From positions 1 to 14,530 of the forward strand of contig JAFQND010000239.1 of the NCBI GenBank assembly GCA_017396055.1: a stretch of 14,530 nt of DNA, given 5' to 3'. The notes beneath the pieces were generated by a model. The model made no database searches and was not told the DNA's origin. It saw nothing but the letters and a program-made list of their open reading frames with translations. Below, piece by piece: positions 7,000 to 13,693 of the stretch (position 1 is the stretch's first letter; each line of letters starts with the position of its first letter). Origin of the DNA: Oscillospiraceae bacterium. Lineage in GTDB: Bacteria > Bacillota > Clostridia > Oscillospirales > Ruminococcaceae. The translations under genes and the position numbers were made by a program.

Positions 7000-7922
7000 C
7001 AGAACATTCCTCCGAAATAAACATCAAACAGATCTTCTGCCGCGTCTCTGACCTTTTTCTCATACTCCATGTATTTTTCCAGAAGAGTCCTGCCCCGGTC
7101 GGTCAGAACACTGGTGCCGCCGTCCGCACCGCCTTGGGTGCGTTCAATCAGCGGATAGCTCAGCTGCTCCTCCAACCGGCGGATCATGTTCCAGCAGCTG
7201 GAATAACTCAGCTGCATCCGTTTGCCTGCTGCCCGTACAGATTTTGTTTCATCCACGAGATGCAGCAGCATGGCCGTCTTTCGGTCGAAAAAGACTTTTT
7301 CTTTTACAAGGGATACTTCCACCGAGGCACGCGCCAGCTGGCGGTTGTGGTAGTCGACCAGTGCGGCAAAATCCTCCGGTGTATCCGCGTCGCAAAGAGT
7401 GCCGTAATCTTCTACCGGTATGAGCCGGACCGGCGCGCTGCACCGTGATGTCGCACCCCGAAGCCCCTGTTCGCCGCTGTCCGCAAGGATCTCGCGGATC
7501 AGGGTATTGCCAATCATCAGCGGGTGTCCTTTTTCTCCCCGGCAGACCGGACATGCCAGTTGTGCGTCCGATTCCAGGATCGTTTTGACGGTATGGGCGG
7601 TAAAAAGCGGAACATCCACCGGTGTGAAAAGCACTTTATCGCATTTATCTTCCAGATAGCGCAGCCCGATCTTCACCGAGTCGAACATCTGGGTCGTTTC
7701 ATAATCTTCATTTCTCAGAAAAATGATTCCTCTTCCGGCCAGGTGGCGCTCCAGCGCAGCAGCGTTATAACCGGTGACCATTACGATCTTACTGACGCCT
7801 GCGCGGCTGAAGGTCGCGATAATTCTCTCCGCGACCGAGATCGTACCGATATGCAGCATGGGCTTGAACTCTCCCATACGGCTGGACATGCCAGCTGCAA
7901 CGATCAATGCTCCGACTTCCAT
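6999..7922 (-). CDS. MocA/MobA-like molybdopterin nucleotidyltransferase fused to ModE-like HTH
   Basis: Two domains are visible in 307 aa. Residues 1-195 are a MobA/MocA-type nucleotidyltransferase: IVAAGMSSRMGEFKPM at 7-22 is the nucleotide-binding loop, TPVDVPLF at 100-107 carries the metal-binding Asp103, GHPLMIG is at 132-138 and DADTPEDF at 178-185. Such enzymes add CMP or GMP to Mo-molybdopterin; the MocA (CTP) form serves xanthine dehydrogenase-type enzymes. Residues 205-307 match the winged-helix N-terminal domain of ModE (SVRAAGKRMQLSYSSCWNMI, then ERTQGGADGGTSVLTDRG). The molybdate-binding C-terminal part of ModE is missing. A strong ribosome site, GGAGGAG, precedes the ATG. It is the first gene of the importer operon and may both make the cofactor and regulate transcription; the regulatory role is inferred. 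Confidence 0.9.
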   Translation of the reverse strand: MEVGALIVAAGMSSRMGEFKPMLHIGTISVAERIIATFSRAGVSKIVMVTGYNAAALERHLAGRGIIFLRNEDYETTQMFDSVKIGLRYLEDKCDKVLFTPVDVPLFTAHTVKTILESDAQLACPVCRGEKGHPLMIGNTLIREILADSGEQGLRGATSRCSAPVRLIPVEDYGTLCDADTPEDFAALVDYHNRQLARASVEVSLVKEKVFFDRKTAMLLHLVDETKSVRAAGKRMQLSYSSCWNMIRRLEEQLSYPLIERTQGGADGGTSVLTDRGRTLLEKYMEYEKKVRDAAEDLFDVYFGGMF

Positions 7923-7974
7923 AGGGCTCCTCCGTTAAGCAAAAGGTATTTTGCCGACCATTTCTTTTATCTAC

Positions 7975-8003
7975 AGTGTACTATCTTTTAAGCGAATTGT
8001 AAA
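7975..8003 (-). promoter_or_regulatory. probable promoter of the MocA-ModE / ABC importer operon
   Basis: TTTACA (8003-7998), a 17-nt spacer and TACACT (7980-7975) lie about 55 nt upstream of the first start codon. The -35 differs from consensus at one base and the -10 at two. The -35 is embedded in GCG-AATTGTAAAT (plus strand 7992-8004), which resembles the operator region of the xdh promoter. Confidence 0.5.
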
Positions 8004-8023
8004 TAGAAACAAGTCGCTATGCG

Positions 8024-8059
8024 TAAAAAAAGCACCTCCCGTCGGGGGAGGTGCTTTTT
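8024..8059 (-). terminator. intrinsic terminator after the purine permease
   Basis: AGCACCTCCC (8031-8040) pairs perfectly with GGGAGGTGCT (8046-8055) around a 5-nt loop. On the minus strand the stem is followed by a run of T (opposite 8030-8024). It begins about 35 nt after the permease stop at 8093. The opposite strand also has a T-run, so it could work in both directions, but only minus-strand genes flank it. Confidence 0.92.
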
Positions 8060-8092
8060 GTGATCTTCAGAGATGACCTTTTCAGGCGATCA

Positions 8093-9475
8093 TCAGATGA
8101 GGAAGTACTTGGCTACAAAGAGAACTGCCAGGACGTACATCAGGATGGTAACCTTGCTTCTCTTTTCCTTGCCGCCGAAAGCGTTGATAACAACGTAGGA
8201 GATGATACCAAGAGAGATACCCTCAGAGATGCAGTACAGGAAGGGCATAGCGATGATAGCGATGAAAGCAGGAATTGCTTCGGAGTAATCGCTGAAATCG
8301 ATCTTGGTGATGGAGGTGATCATCAGGAAGCCTACGATGATCAGAGCGGGAGCGGTTGCGAAGGAGGGGATAGCCAGGAACAGGGGAGACAGGAACAGGG
8401 AGATAGCGAACAGGACAGAAGTGGTGATAGCAGTCAGACCGGTACGGCCGCCTTCTGCAACACCGGAAGCGCTTTCTACGTAAGTAGTAACGGTGGAAGT
8501 ACCGCACATTGCGCCGAAGGTGGTGCCGATTGCGTCAGCCATCAGAGCGCCCTTGATCTTGGGCAGCTTGCCGTCCTTGTCCAGCAGGTTAGCCTTGGAA
8601 GCAACACCGACCAGAGTACCCAGGGTATCAAATACGTCTACAAACAGGAATGCGAACATGATGACCAGGAAGTCCAGAGTCTTCATGATAGAGAAGTCCA
8701 TCTTGCAGAAGGTGGAAGCCATGCTGGGGATGGAGATGCCGTTGGAGAAATCGGGGAAGAGGCTGTAGAAGCCGGCTGCGGGATCAGGTACGTAAATACC
8801 GACCAGCTGGCAGACCATGCCCAGTACCCAGGTGATCAGAATGCCCCAGAGGATGCCGCCCTTGATGTTCTTGACAAGAAGGATTGCGGTGATCAGGGTG
8901 CCGACCAGAGCCAGAACAACGCTGATGCCGACAGAGGAGAAGGTGCCTTCCTGAGCGCAGGAAACGAAGGAGAACATATCGATCAGGGTAGAATCGTTGT
9001 TGACAACGATCTTTGCGTTCTGCAGACCGATAAAGGTAATGAACATACCGATACCAACAGAAACGCCGTGCTTGAGGTTGGTGGGGATGGCGTTGAAGAT
9101 CGCTTCGCGGACGTTGGTAACGGACAGCAGAATGAAGATGATACCTTCAACAAAGATGGCTGCCAGTGCCTGCTGCCAGCTGTAGCCCATGCCGAGAACG
9201 ACAGTGTAAGCAAAGTAGGCGTTCAGACCCATAGCGGGAGCCAGTGCCAGAGGCTGGTTTGCAAAGATAGCCATCAGAAGGGTAGCAACGCAGGAAGCAA
9301 CTGCGGTTGCGGTGAAGATTGCGCCGCTGTCCATGCCGGAAGCGGAAAGGATGCTGGGGTTAACTGCCAAGATATAAGCCATGGTCATAAATGTGGTGAT
9401 ACCGGCTACGATCTCGGTCTTTACAGTGGTGTTGCGTTCTTTCAGATGAAAGATCTTGTCGAGATTCACGTACAA
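8093..9475 (-). CDS. NCS2-family purine permease (AzgA/PbuG type)
   Basis: This membrane protein of about 460 aa imports purine bases (guanine, hypoxanthine, adenine or xanthine) by proton symport. Typical AzgA-branch motifs are TEIVAGITTFMTMAYILAVNP at 20-40, ALAPAMGLNAYFAY at 77-90, FLFVDVFDTLGTLVGVA, and GTSTVTTYVESASGVAEGGRTG. The frame can begin at TTG (9475) or, two codons later, at GTG (9469-9467). AGGGA lies 6 nt before the GTG and homologues usually start there, so GTG is a fair alternative. It follows xdhC by about 100 nt with its own consensus promoter and is closed by a strong terminator. The link to XdhABC suggests that it feeds purines to that enzyme. The exact base transported is not determined. 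Confidence 0.93.
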   Translation of the reverse strand: MYVNLDKIFHLKERNTTVKTEIVAGITTFMTMAYILAVNPSILSASGMDSGAIFTATAVASCVATLLMAIFANQPLALAPAMGLNAYFAYTVVLGMGYSWQQALAAIFVEGIIFILLSVTNVREAIFNAIPTNLKHGVSVGIGMFITFIGLQNAKIVVNNDSTLIDMFSFVSCAQEGTFSSVGISVVLALVGTLITAILLVKNIKGGILWGILITWVLGMVCQLVGIYVPDPAAGFYSLFPDFSNGISIPSMASTFCKMDFSIMKTLDFLVIMFAFLFVDVFDTLGTLVGVASKANLLDKDGKLPKIKGALMADAIGTTFGAMCGTSTVTTYVESASGVAEGGRTGLTAITTSVLFAISLFLSPLFLAIPSFATAPALIIVGFLMITSITKIDFSDYSEAIPAFIAIIAMPFLYCISEGISLGIISYVVINAFGGKEKRSKVTILMYVLAVLFVAKYFLI

Positions 9476-9523
9476 TCCCTGCCTTTTCTTTTATTTTGGT
9501 GGAACTTTCTTCCCCATTTTAAT

Positions 9524-9552
9524 ATTATAAAATGTCTGTCAGATTCTGTCAA
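9524..9552 (-). promoter_or_regulatory. consensus promoter of the purine permease, with direct repeats
   Basis: A perfect TTGACA (9552-9547), exactly 17 nt, then a perfect TATAAT (9529-9524). Transcription would start near 9517 and leave a short leader of about 40 nt. TGACAGA occurs twice (9551-9545 and 9541-9535), 10 bp apart on one face of the helix and overlapping the -35, so a bound regulator is plausible. The leader is too short for a purine riboswitch. Confidence 0.85.
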
Positions 9553-9575
9553 TAAGTATTTAACAAATTATGAAT

Positions 9576-10028
9576 TCAAATCAGAGATTTTACTGCGTCG
9601 ACCATGGCCTGATAGCCGGTGCATCTGCAGAGATTACCGGAAAGGCCCCGGCGGATCTCTTCGTCGGTGGGGGTGGGATTTTCATCCAGAAGTGCACAGG
9701 TCGCCATGATCATGCCGGGAGAACAGAAGCCGCACTGAACGGCGCCGTGATCTACAAATGCCTGCTGGATCCGTGCCAGTTTCGGGTTTTTCTCCACGCC
9801 TTCCACAGTCAGGATCTCACATCCGTCTGCCTGAATGGCAGGATAGATACAGGAGTTCACGCTCTTGCCGTTTACGAGGATCGTACATGCGCCGCAGTCG
9901 CCTTCGCCGCAGCCTTCCTTTGTGCCGGTGAGGCCCAGCTTTTCTCTCAGTACATGAAGCAGGGTTTCTGCCGGATCGATCAGGATCGTATGTAATTCAC
10001 CGTTTACGGTTAATTGAATGTTCAGCAT
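9576..10028 (-). CDS. xdhC: xanthine dehydrogenase-family 2Fe-2S subunit
   Basis: This 150-aa subunit passes electrons from the molybdenum site to FAD. Eight cysteines for two clusters are in place: Cys40, 45, 48 and 60 (plant ferredoxin type, CGEGDCGAC) and Cys99, 102, 134 and 136 (CGFC and CRCTGY, the helical domain near the cofactor). An ATG six codons upstream exists but overlaps the ribosome site. The ATG at 10028 has AGGAGG 7 nt before it and gives the standard MLNIQLTVNGE start. It overlaps the stop of the FAD-subunit gene by 7 nt. The gene order Mo, FAD, FeS is the same as E. coli xdhABC. Confidence 0.95.
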   Translation of the reverse strand: MLNIQLTVNGELHTILIDPAETLLHVLREKLGLTGTKEGCGEGDCGACTILVNGKSVNSCIYPAIQADGCEILTVEGVEKNPKLARIQQAFVDHGAVQCGFCSPGMIMATCALLDENPTPTDEEIRRGLSGNLCRCTGYQAMVDAVKSLI

Positions 10029-10876
10029 ACGGTCTCCTCCTTCCACAATACGCTCAGATTATGCATCAGCATACGGAATGCCACGGTCTGGCGGTATTCT
10101 TTGGTCGCGCGGACATCATCGATGGGAGAGATGTCTTCCAGCAGTGCAGCTTTCAGTGCCGCTTTGAATTCGGCACAGGTCAGAGCTTTTTCTTCTGTGC
10201 CTTTCAGCAGTGCTTCTGCGCGGTATGCGCGTACTGCAGTGGGGGCTACAGAGCCCAGTGCCACACGGATTTCAGTGATCTTTCCGTTTTCGGTCTCCAG
10301 ATAGACCGCCTGGCTGCAGACGGCAATGGCGAGGGCGTTTCGCTTGCCCGCCTTGCTGAAGACAGAGCTTCCTTTTCCTTCGGGGACGATGATCTCAGTC
10401 ATCAGTTCGCCCGGTTTCAGATCTGTTTTGCCCGGACCTTTCATAAAATCGGTAAGGGGGACGACTCTTTCGCCGCTGACCGATCTCAGCATCACTTTTG
10501 CGTCCAGTGCCATCAGTGCCGGTACAGAATCTGCTGCCGGAGAGGCGGAAACGATATTGCCGCCCACGGTGCCTCTGTTGCGGATCTGGGGTGCGCCCAC
10601 TTCCGCTGCTGCCATGGCAAGGCATGCTGCTCCGGGGATCTCTAACTTTTCCGCACAGGCAAAATTCACCATGCTTCCCACATGCCAGCCGTCCGCCTTT
10701 TTGGTTACCTGCTTCAATTCCTGCAGCTTATCCAGACTGACGTAATCTTTATCCAGAAACTTACCGTGTTTTCTGTTCACATAGAGGTCCGTTCCGCCTG
10801 CACAGGCCATGGTGTTTTCTCTGGCCAGATATGCGATCGCCTCTTCTGCCGTCAGCGGCTGATAAAACATCGACAT
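10022..10876 (-). CDS. xdhB: xanthine dehydrogenase-family FAD-binding subunit
   Basis: The 284-aa flavoprotein (CoxM/XdhB type) takes electrons from the 2Fe-2S subunit to its acceptor. FAD-binding motifs are AGGTDLYV at 26-33 and QIRNRGTVGGNIVSASPAAD at 97-116; the C-terminal CO-dehydrogenase-flavoprotein domain follows (IRVALGSVAPTAVRA). The ATG at 10876 has AGGAGG 8 nt upstream; an internal ATG two codons later is less well placed. It sits 17 nt after xdhA and overlaps xdhC by 7 nt. Whether NAD or another carrier is the electron acceptor cannot be read from the sequence. Confidence 0.95.
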   Translation of the reverse strand: MSMFYQPLTAEEAIAYLARENTMACAGGTDLYVNRKHGKFLDKDYVSLDKLQELKQVTKKADGWHVGSMVNFACAEKLEIPGAACLAMAAAEVGAPQIRNRGTVGGNIVSASPAADSVPALMALDAKVMLRSVSGERVVPLTDFMKGPGKTDLKPGELMTEIIVPEGKGSSVFSKAGKRNALAIAVCSQAVYLETENGKITEIRVALGSVAPTAVRAYRAEALLKGTEEKALTCAEFKAALKAALLEDISPIDDVRATKEYRQTVAFRMLMHNLSVLWKEETVC

Positions 10877-10893
10877 ATACTCATCCTCCTGTG

Positions 10894-13008
10894 TTATTCT
10901 TCGCGAGATTCCAGAGCCTTCAGAATTTCTTCCGGGCTCAGCGGCAGTTTGTTGAGTTCTGCACCCGATGCCTGACGGACCGCTTCATTGATCGCGGCGG
11001 CAATAGAGACCGTGGAGACTTCCGCGGCGCCTTTTACGCCCATAGGACCGGAGACTTCATAAGCGTCCACATGATAGCTTGCGATATTGGGTACATCCAT
11101 TGCGGTCGGCATCAGATAGGTGGAGAAGTCCTTGTGGACCAGTACGCCGTCTTTGAACGAGCAGTCCTCACCGAGGCAGAAGCCGATGGACATGCCGATA
11201 CCGCCCTGGATCTGACCGGAAAGGCCCAGAGGATTGATCACCTTGCCGCATTCGGTAGCTGCTGCAATATCCAGAAGCGAAACGCTGCCCGTGACCGGGT
11301 CGACGCGCAGTTTTACTGCCTGTGCCACAAAGGTATACATCGCATGGGGGAAGCCGATACGGCCCATATCCATGGTGGATTCGGGGAAAGCAGCCTCGCC
11401 CTTTGCCGGAACGATGCCGCACTCTGCTGCTTCTTTTGCTTTTTTATACTGCTTCACCGCAGCCATCAGAGCGTTGCCGGCGATAAATACCGAGCGGGAT
11501 GCGGCGGTGGGACCGCAGTCTTCGGTCTTGTCGGTATCTGCCATGACCATATGGATGTTTTCGATATCTGTTTCCAGCAGATCCGCCGCCATGGCAGCCA
11601 GAGCGGTGCCGCTGCCCTGACCGATGTCTACAAGGCCGACGCCGATATCAAAGCCGCCGTCTTCACGTTCCTGCACAGAGACTTTTGCATTGTCGGTGAT
11701 CTTCTGGCCGAGTCCGCAGCTCAAAAAGCCGCCTGCTACACCGTATCCCACATAAGGATCGGTATTGGCCGCACGCTCTTTCCACAGATCAGATTCCTGT
11801 ACCAGCTTCAGCGCATCTTTCAGACCGACACAGTGATCCATCGGCTGACCGAGGGAACCGGTGGAACCTTTTTCCAGAGCGTTGTCGAGACGCATCTGAA
11901 TGGGGTCGAGTCCCAGTCTGGCAATGGCGCGGCTGATGATGGACTCTGTCGCAAAAGCTCCCTGAGGGGCGCCGAAACCGCGCATTGCATGGGCGGTAGC
12001 CTTGTTGGTATAGTAAGTTTCAGTTTTCAGGCGCACATTGGGAATATCGTAAGGACCGGTGAAATGCTCGGTAAACAGACCATGGACAGATGCGCCATAG
12101 CCCGCGTATGCGCCGGTATCCAGAACTGCGCTGCCGTCAAAGGCCAGCATTTTGCCTTCCTTCGAGAAGCCCATCTTTACATGCATCTTGATGCCGTGAC
12201 GCTTATAGGTGCAGGCCAGAACTTCCCGTCTGTCCAGAACGATTTTTGCCGGACGCTTGGTCAGCCAGGAAACCAGACAGGGATAGATCTGACAGGTATG
12301 TCCGTCTTTGCCGCCGAAGCCGCCGCCGACAAAAGCTGCGCGCACGCGTACCTGCTCGGGCGTAAGACCCAGAGCGCGGCAGATCATGACTCTGTCAGCA
12401 AAAACATTCTGAGAGGAAGTATATGCCATCAGCCGGTCATCTTCCACATAAGCAAAACAGGCATCAGGCTCCATATAGCCGTGATCCTGCGGGGGAGTTT
12501 CAAAATCATCCTCCACGATCAGATAGCTTTCCGCAAAGCCTTTTTCCACATTGCCTTTTTCATTGAAGAAATCGGTCAGAAGGTTCGATTCACCGTGCAG
12601 CACGGGCATCGCAGGATTTTTTGCATCCTCGACATCACGGACGACCGGAAGCAGGTCATATTCGACCTTTACCAGCTTTGCTGCTGCCTCTGCTTTTTCT
12701 CTGGTATCTGCTGCGACGACGGCAATGGGTTCACCCAGATAGAGGATCCGTTCACCGGCGAAGACCGGGGTATCACAAAAAATGTCTGCAACAATATTTT
12801 CGGCGCAGTCTTTTCCGGTAAAGACCATTACATCTTCGGGAAGCGCAGAAACGTCAATGCTGCGGACCGAGCCGTGGCTGATTGTCGAACGGACAAGGAC
12901 CAGCTCGAGCATATTCTCCATACGGTAGTCGCCTGCATACAGCGCACGGCCGGTGGCTTTGTCCAGACCTTCCAGCCGCCCGCGTTTTTCTCCAACGTAT
13001 TGTTTCAT
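10894..13008 (-). CDS. xdhA: xanthine dehydrogenase-family molybdopterin-binding subunit
   Basis: The catalytic subunit (704 aa, somewhat shorter than the usual 740-780) binds Mo-molybdopterin cytosine dinucleotide and hydroxylates a purine or related heterocycle. The family motifs are present: DHGYMEPDACFAY at 175-187, FVGGGFGGKDG at 226-236, AMRGFGAPQGAFATE at 341-355 and GVKGAAEVSTVSIAAAI at 657-673. By alignment to bovine xanthine oxidase, Glu663 is the catalytic base (Glu1261), Phe345 matches Phe914, Arg270 probably Arg880, and Asp235 sits where purine enzymes have Glu802. AAAGGA precedes the ATG by about 10 nt. With the FAD and FeS genes and a purine permease downstream, purine oxidation is the likely role; other molybdenum hydroxylase substrates (for example nicotinate-like) are not excluded. 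Confidence 0.93.
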   Translation of the reverse strand: MKQYVGEKRGRLEGLDKATGRALYAGDYRMENMLELVLVRSTISHGSVRSIDVSALPEDVMVFTGKDCAENIVADIFCDTPVFAGERILYLGEPIAVVAADTREKAEAAAKLVKVEYDLLPVVRDVEDAKNPAMPVLHGESNLLTDFFNEKGNVEKGFAESYLIVEDDFETPPQDHGYMEPDACFAYVEDDRLMAYTSSQNVFADRVMICRALGLTPEQVRVRAAFVGGGFGGKDGHTCQIYPCLVSWLTKRPAKIVLDRREVLACTYKRHGIKMHVKMGFSKEGKMLAFDGSAVLDTGAYAGYGASVHGLFTEHFTGPYDIPNVRLKTETYYTNKATAHAMRGFGAPQGAFATESIISRAIARLGLDPIQMRLDNALEKGSTGSLGQPMDHCVGLKDALKLVQESDLWKERAANTDPYVGYGVAGGFLSCGLGQKITDNAKVSVQEREDGGFDIGVGLVDIGQGSGTALAAMAADLLETDIENIHMVMADTDKTEDCGPTAASRSVFIAGNALMAAVKQYKKAKEAAECGIVPAKGEAAFPESTMDMGRIGFPHAMYTFVAQAVKLRVDPVTGSVSLLDIAAATECGKVINPLGLSGQIQGGIGMSIGFCLGEDCSFKDGVLVHKDFSTYLMPTAMDVPNIASYHVDAYEVSGPMGVKGAAEVSTVSIAAAINEAVRQASGAELNKLPLSPEEILKALESREE

Positions 13009-13058
13009 TCCTGATTCATCCTTTCTGCAAATAAACAGATGATTTGAATACCATGCTC

Positions 13059-13087
13059 ATTATACCATTTATTTCCCATGGGCGCAA
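13059..13087 (-). promoter_or_regulatory. promoter of the xdhABC operon
   Basis: TATAAT (13064-13059) is preceded by TGG, an extended -10, about 50 nt upstream of xdhA. The -35 at 17 nt spacing is weak (TTGCGC, 13087-13082), as is common for regulated promoters. It overlaps an inverted repeat listed separately. Confidence 0.7.
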
Positions 13088-13107
13088 TTATAAATTGCCC
13101 GGCAATT
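13084..13107. promoter_or_regulatory. palindromic operator candidate at the xdh promoter
   Basis: Three hexamers alternate in orientation: GCAATT (13084-13089), AATTGC (13093-13098) and GCAATT (13102-13107), each 3 nt apart. The last two extend to AATTGCC-C-GGCAATT, a 7-bp perfect inverted repeat. The array overlaps and lies upstream of the -35. It looks like a binding site for a dimeric regulator; which one is unknown. Confidence 0.55.
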
Positions 13108-13140
13108 TCTTTTTATATTGTCTTAGCTGTACGACGGATA

Positions 13141-13169
13141 CTTATCAAAATCTTATCAGCGATGATAAG
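13141..13169. promoter_or_regulatory. CTTATCA / TGATAAG repeat cluster upstream of xdhA
   Basis: CTTATCA occurs at 13141-13147 and 13152-13158 (11 bp apart), followed by its inverse TGATAAG at 13163-13169. The second and third form a 7-bp inverted repeat with a GCGA loop. It is about 90-115 nt upstream of the inferred xdh start, a usual place for an activator or distal operator. There is no T-run after it, so it is not a terminator. Confidence 0.45.
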
Positions 13170-13183
13170 AATAATATATGTCA

Positions 13184-13226
13184 AAATAAATAAGAGGTCT
13201 GAAATCGAACGATTTCAGACCTCTTA
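13184..13226 (-). terminator. strong hairpin terminator, 16-bp perfect stem
   Basis: TAAGAGGTCTGAAATC (13191-13206) and GATTTCAGACCTCTTA (13211-13226) pair perfectly around a 4-nt loop. On the minus strand it is followed by TTTATTTT. It would end a transcript coming from about 13531, not from the AraC gene, which has its own terminator at 13661-13689. Confidence 0.75.
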
Positions 13227-13531
13227 GGATCAATATGCGAAATTATTCCCACTCGCTTACGAGTTCCTTCCCACAGTTACTTTTCGCCTTATTTTGGGCT
13301 GATTCCCGTGAGATTTCTCTCAAAATTTCTCGTTTTTCTCTGTATTCTCTGTGCTCTCAGCACGTTTTGTACTGTTTTGGTATCAAAGTCTGGTATCAAT
13401 TCTCCGAAAAATTGGCGAAGAAAAATTCGTTATTCTTTTCCGGTAAGTGATACTTAGCTCTGCACAACAGTTCAACTGGCTTCTATGTTTGGATACAAAG
13501 GGGTATGTAAAGGTCGTGTTTCTTTTAGAGT
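13191..13531 (-). other. unexplained transcription unit, possible decayed gene or ncRNA
   Basis: A promoter-like site (13566-13538) and a strong terminator (13226-13184) bracket about 340 nt with no intact gene. One minus-strand frame reads as fairly protein-like pieces between stops. KPVELLCRAKYHLPEK begins at 13482, the frame meets TGA at 13398-13396 and 13359-13357, and it ends at KELVSEWE with TAA at 13245-13243. The first of these stops could be a mutated Trp codon. TGGTATCAA is repeated twice on the plus strand (13378-13386 and 13391-13399). I do not recognise a family. Options are the tail of a decayed gene, perhaps from a mobile element, or a structured RNA. No tmRNA, RNase P or 6S signature is visible. 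Confidence 0.4.
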
Positions 13532-13537
13532 AGCTAT

Positions 13538-13566
13538 ATTATAGCAGAAAAATGTGAACGATTCAA
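13538..13566 (-). promoter_or_regulatory. probable promoter of the unexplained unit
   Basis: TTGAAT (13566-13561), 17 nt, then TATAAT (13543-13538) preceded by TGC (extended -10). Transcription would start near 13531. No start codon with a good ribosome site follows. Confidence 0.55.
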
Positions 13567-13660
13567 CTATAGCGATCAATTCATGCAATGCTCCAATTAT
13601 TTTGTGCGGTTGTTTTAACCTGACCAAATCAAACACTCGACTGAGTGTACAACCATAAAA
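13567..13660. other. rest of the 13009-13693 gene-free stretch
   Basis: AT-rich DNA between the AraC terminator and the orphan promoter. The only structure seen is the inverted repeat ACACTC-GACT-GAGTGT (13633-13648), with no T-run. No ribosome site, RNA gene or coding frame is visible here. Confidence 0.5.
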
Positions 13661-13689
13661 TATGCCGCCCGCAAAACACGGGCGGCATA
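13657..13689 (-). terminator. intrinsic terminator of the AraC-family gene
   Basis: TATGCCGCCCG (13661-13671) and CGGGCGGCATA (13679-13689) form an 11-bp perfect, GC-rich stem with a 7-nt loop, followed on the minus strand by TTTTATGG. It begins 5 nt after the gene's stop codon. Confidence 0.88.
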
Positions 13690-13693
13690 AGGG

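Noticed and set aside
8014..8020. TCGCTAT resembling half of an E. coli ModE box
   Set aside because: Only one half-site of seven bases is present and the second half is missing at the required spacing, so chance is the simpler explanation.
9476..9575. Purine riboswitch before the purine permease
   Set aside because: The predicted leader from the consensus promoter is only about 40 nt, too short for the aptamer, and no aptamer core is seen.
8051..9709. 552-codon plus-strand frame opposite the purine permease
   Set aside because: Its Asp/Gln/Ser/Gly-rich composition is what the reverse complement of a hydrophobic membrane protein gives. It also runs through a terminator and a promoter.
10831..13014. 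727-codon open frame on the plus strand opposite xdhA
   Set aside because: It mirrors the strongly conserved XdhA frame codon for codon, has no ribosome site and matches no family; it is a shadow of biased codon use.
13235..13450. 71-codon plus-strand frame
   Set aside because: No ribosome site, low-complexity composition, and it begins just after a terminator-like hairpin that points the other way.
13191..13531. tmRNA, RNase P RNA or 6S RNA in the orphan unit
   Set aside because: The length fits tmRNA roughly, but there is no tRNA-like end, CCA, tag-peptide frame or conserved RNase P core motif.
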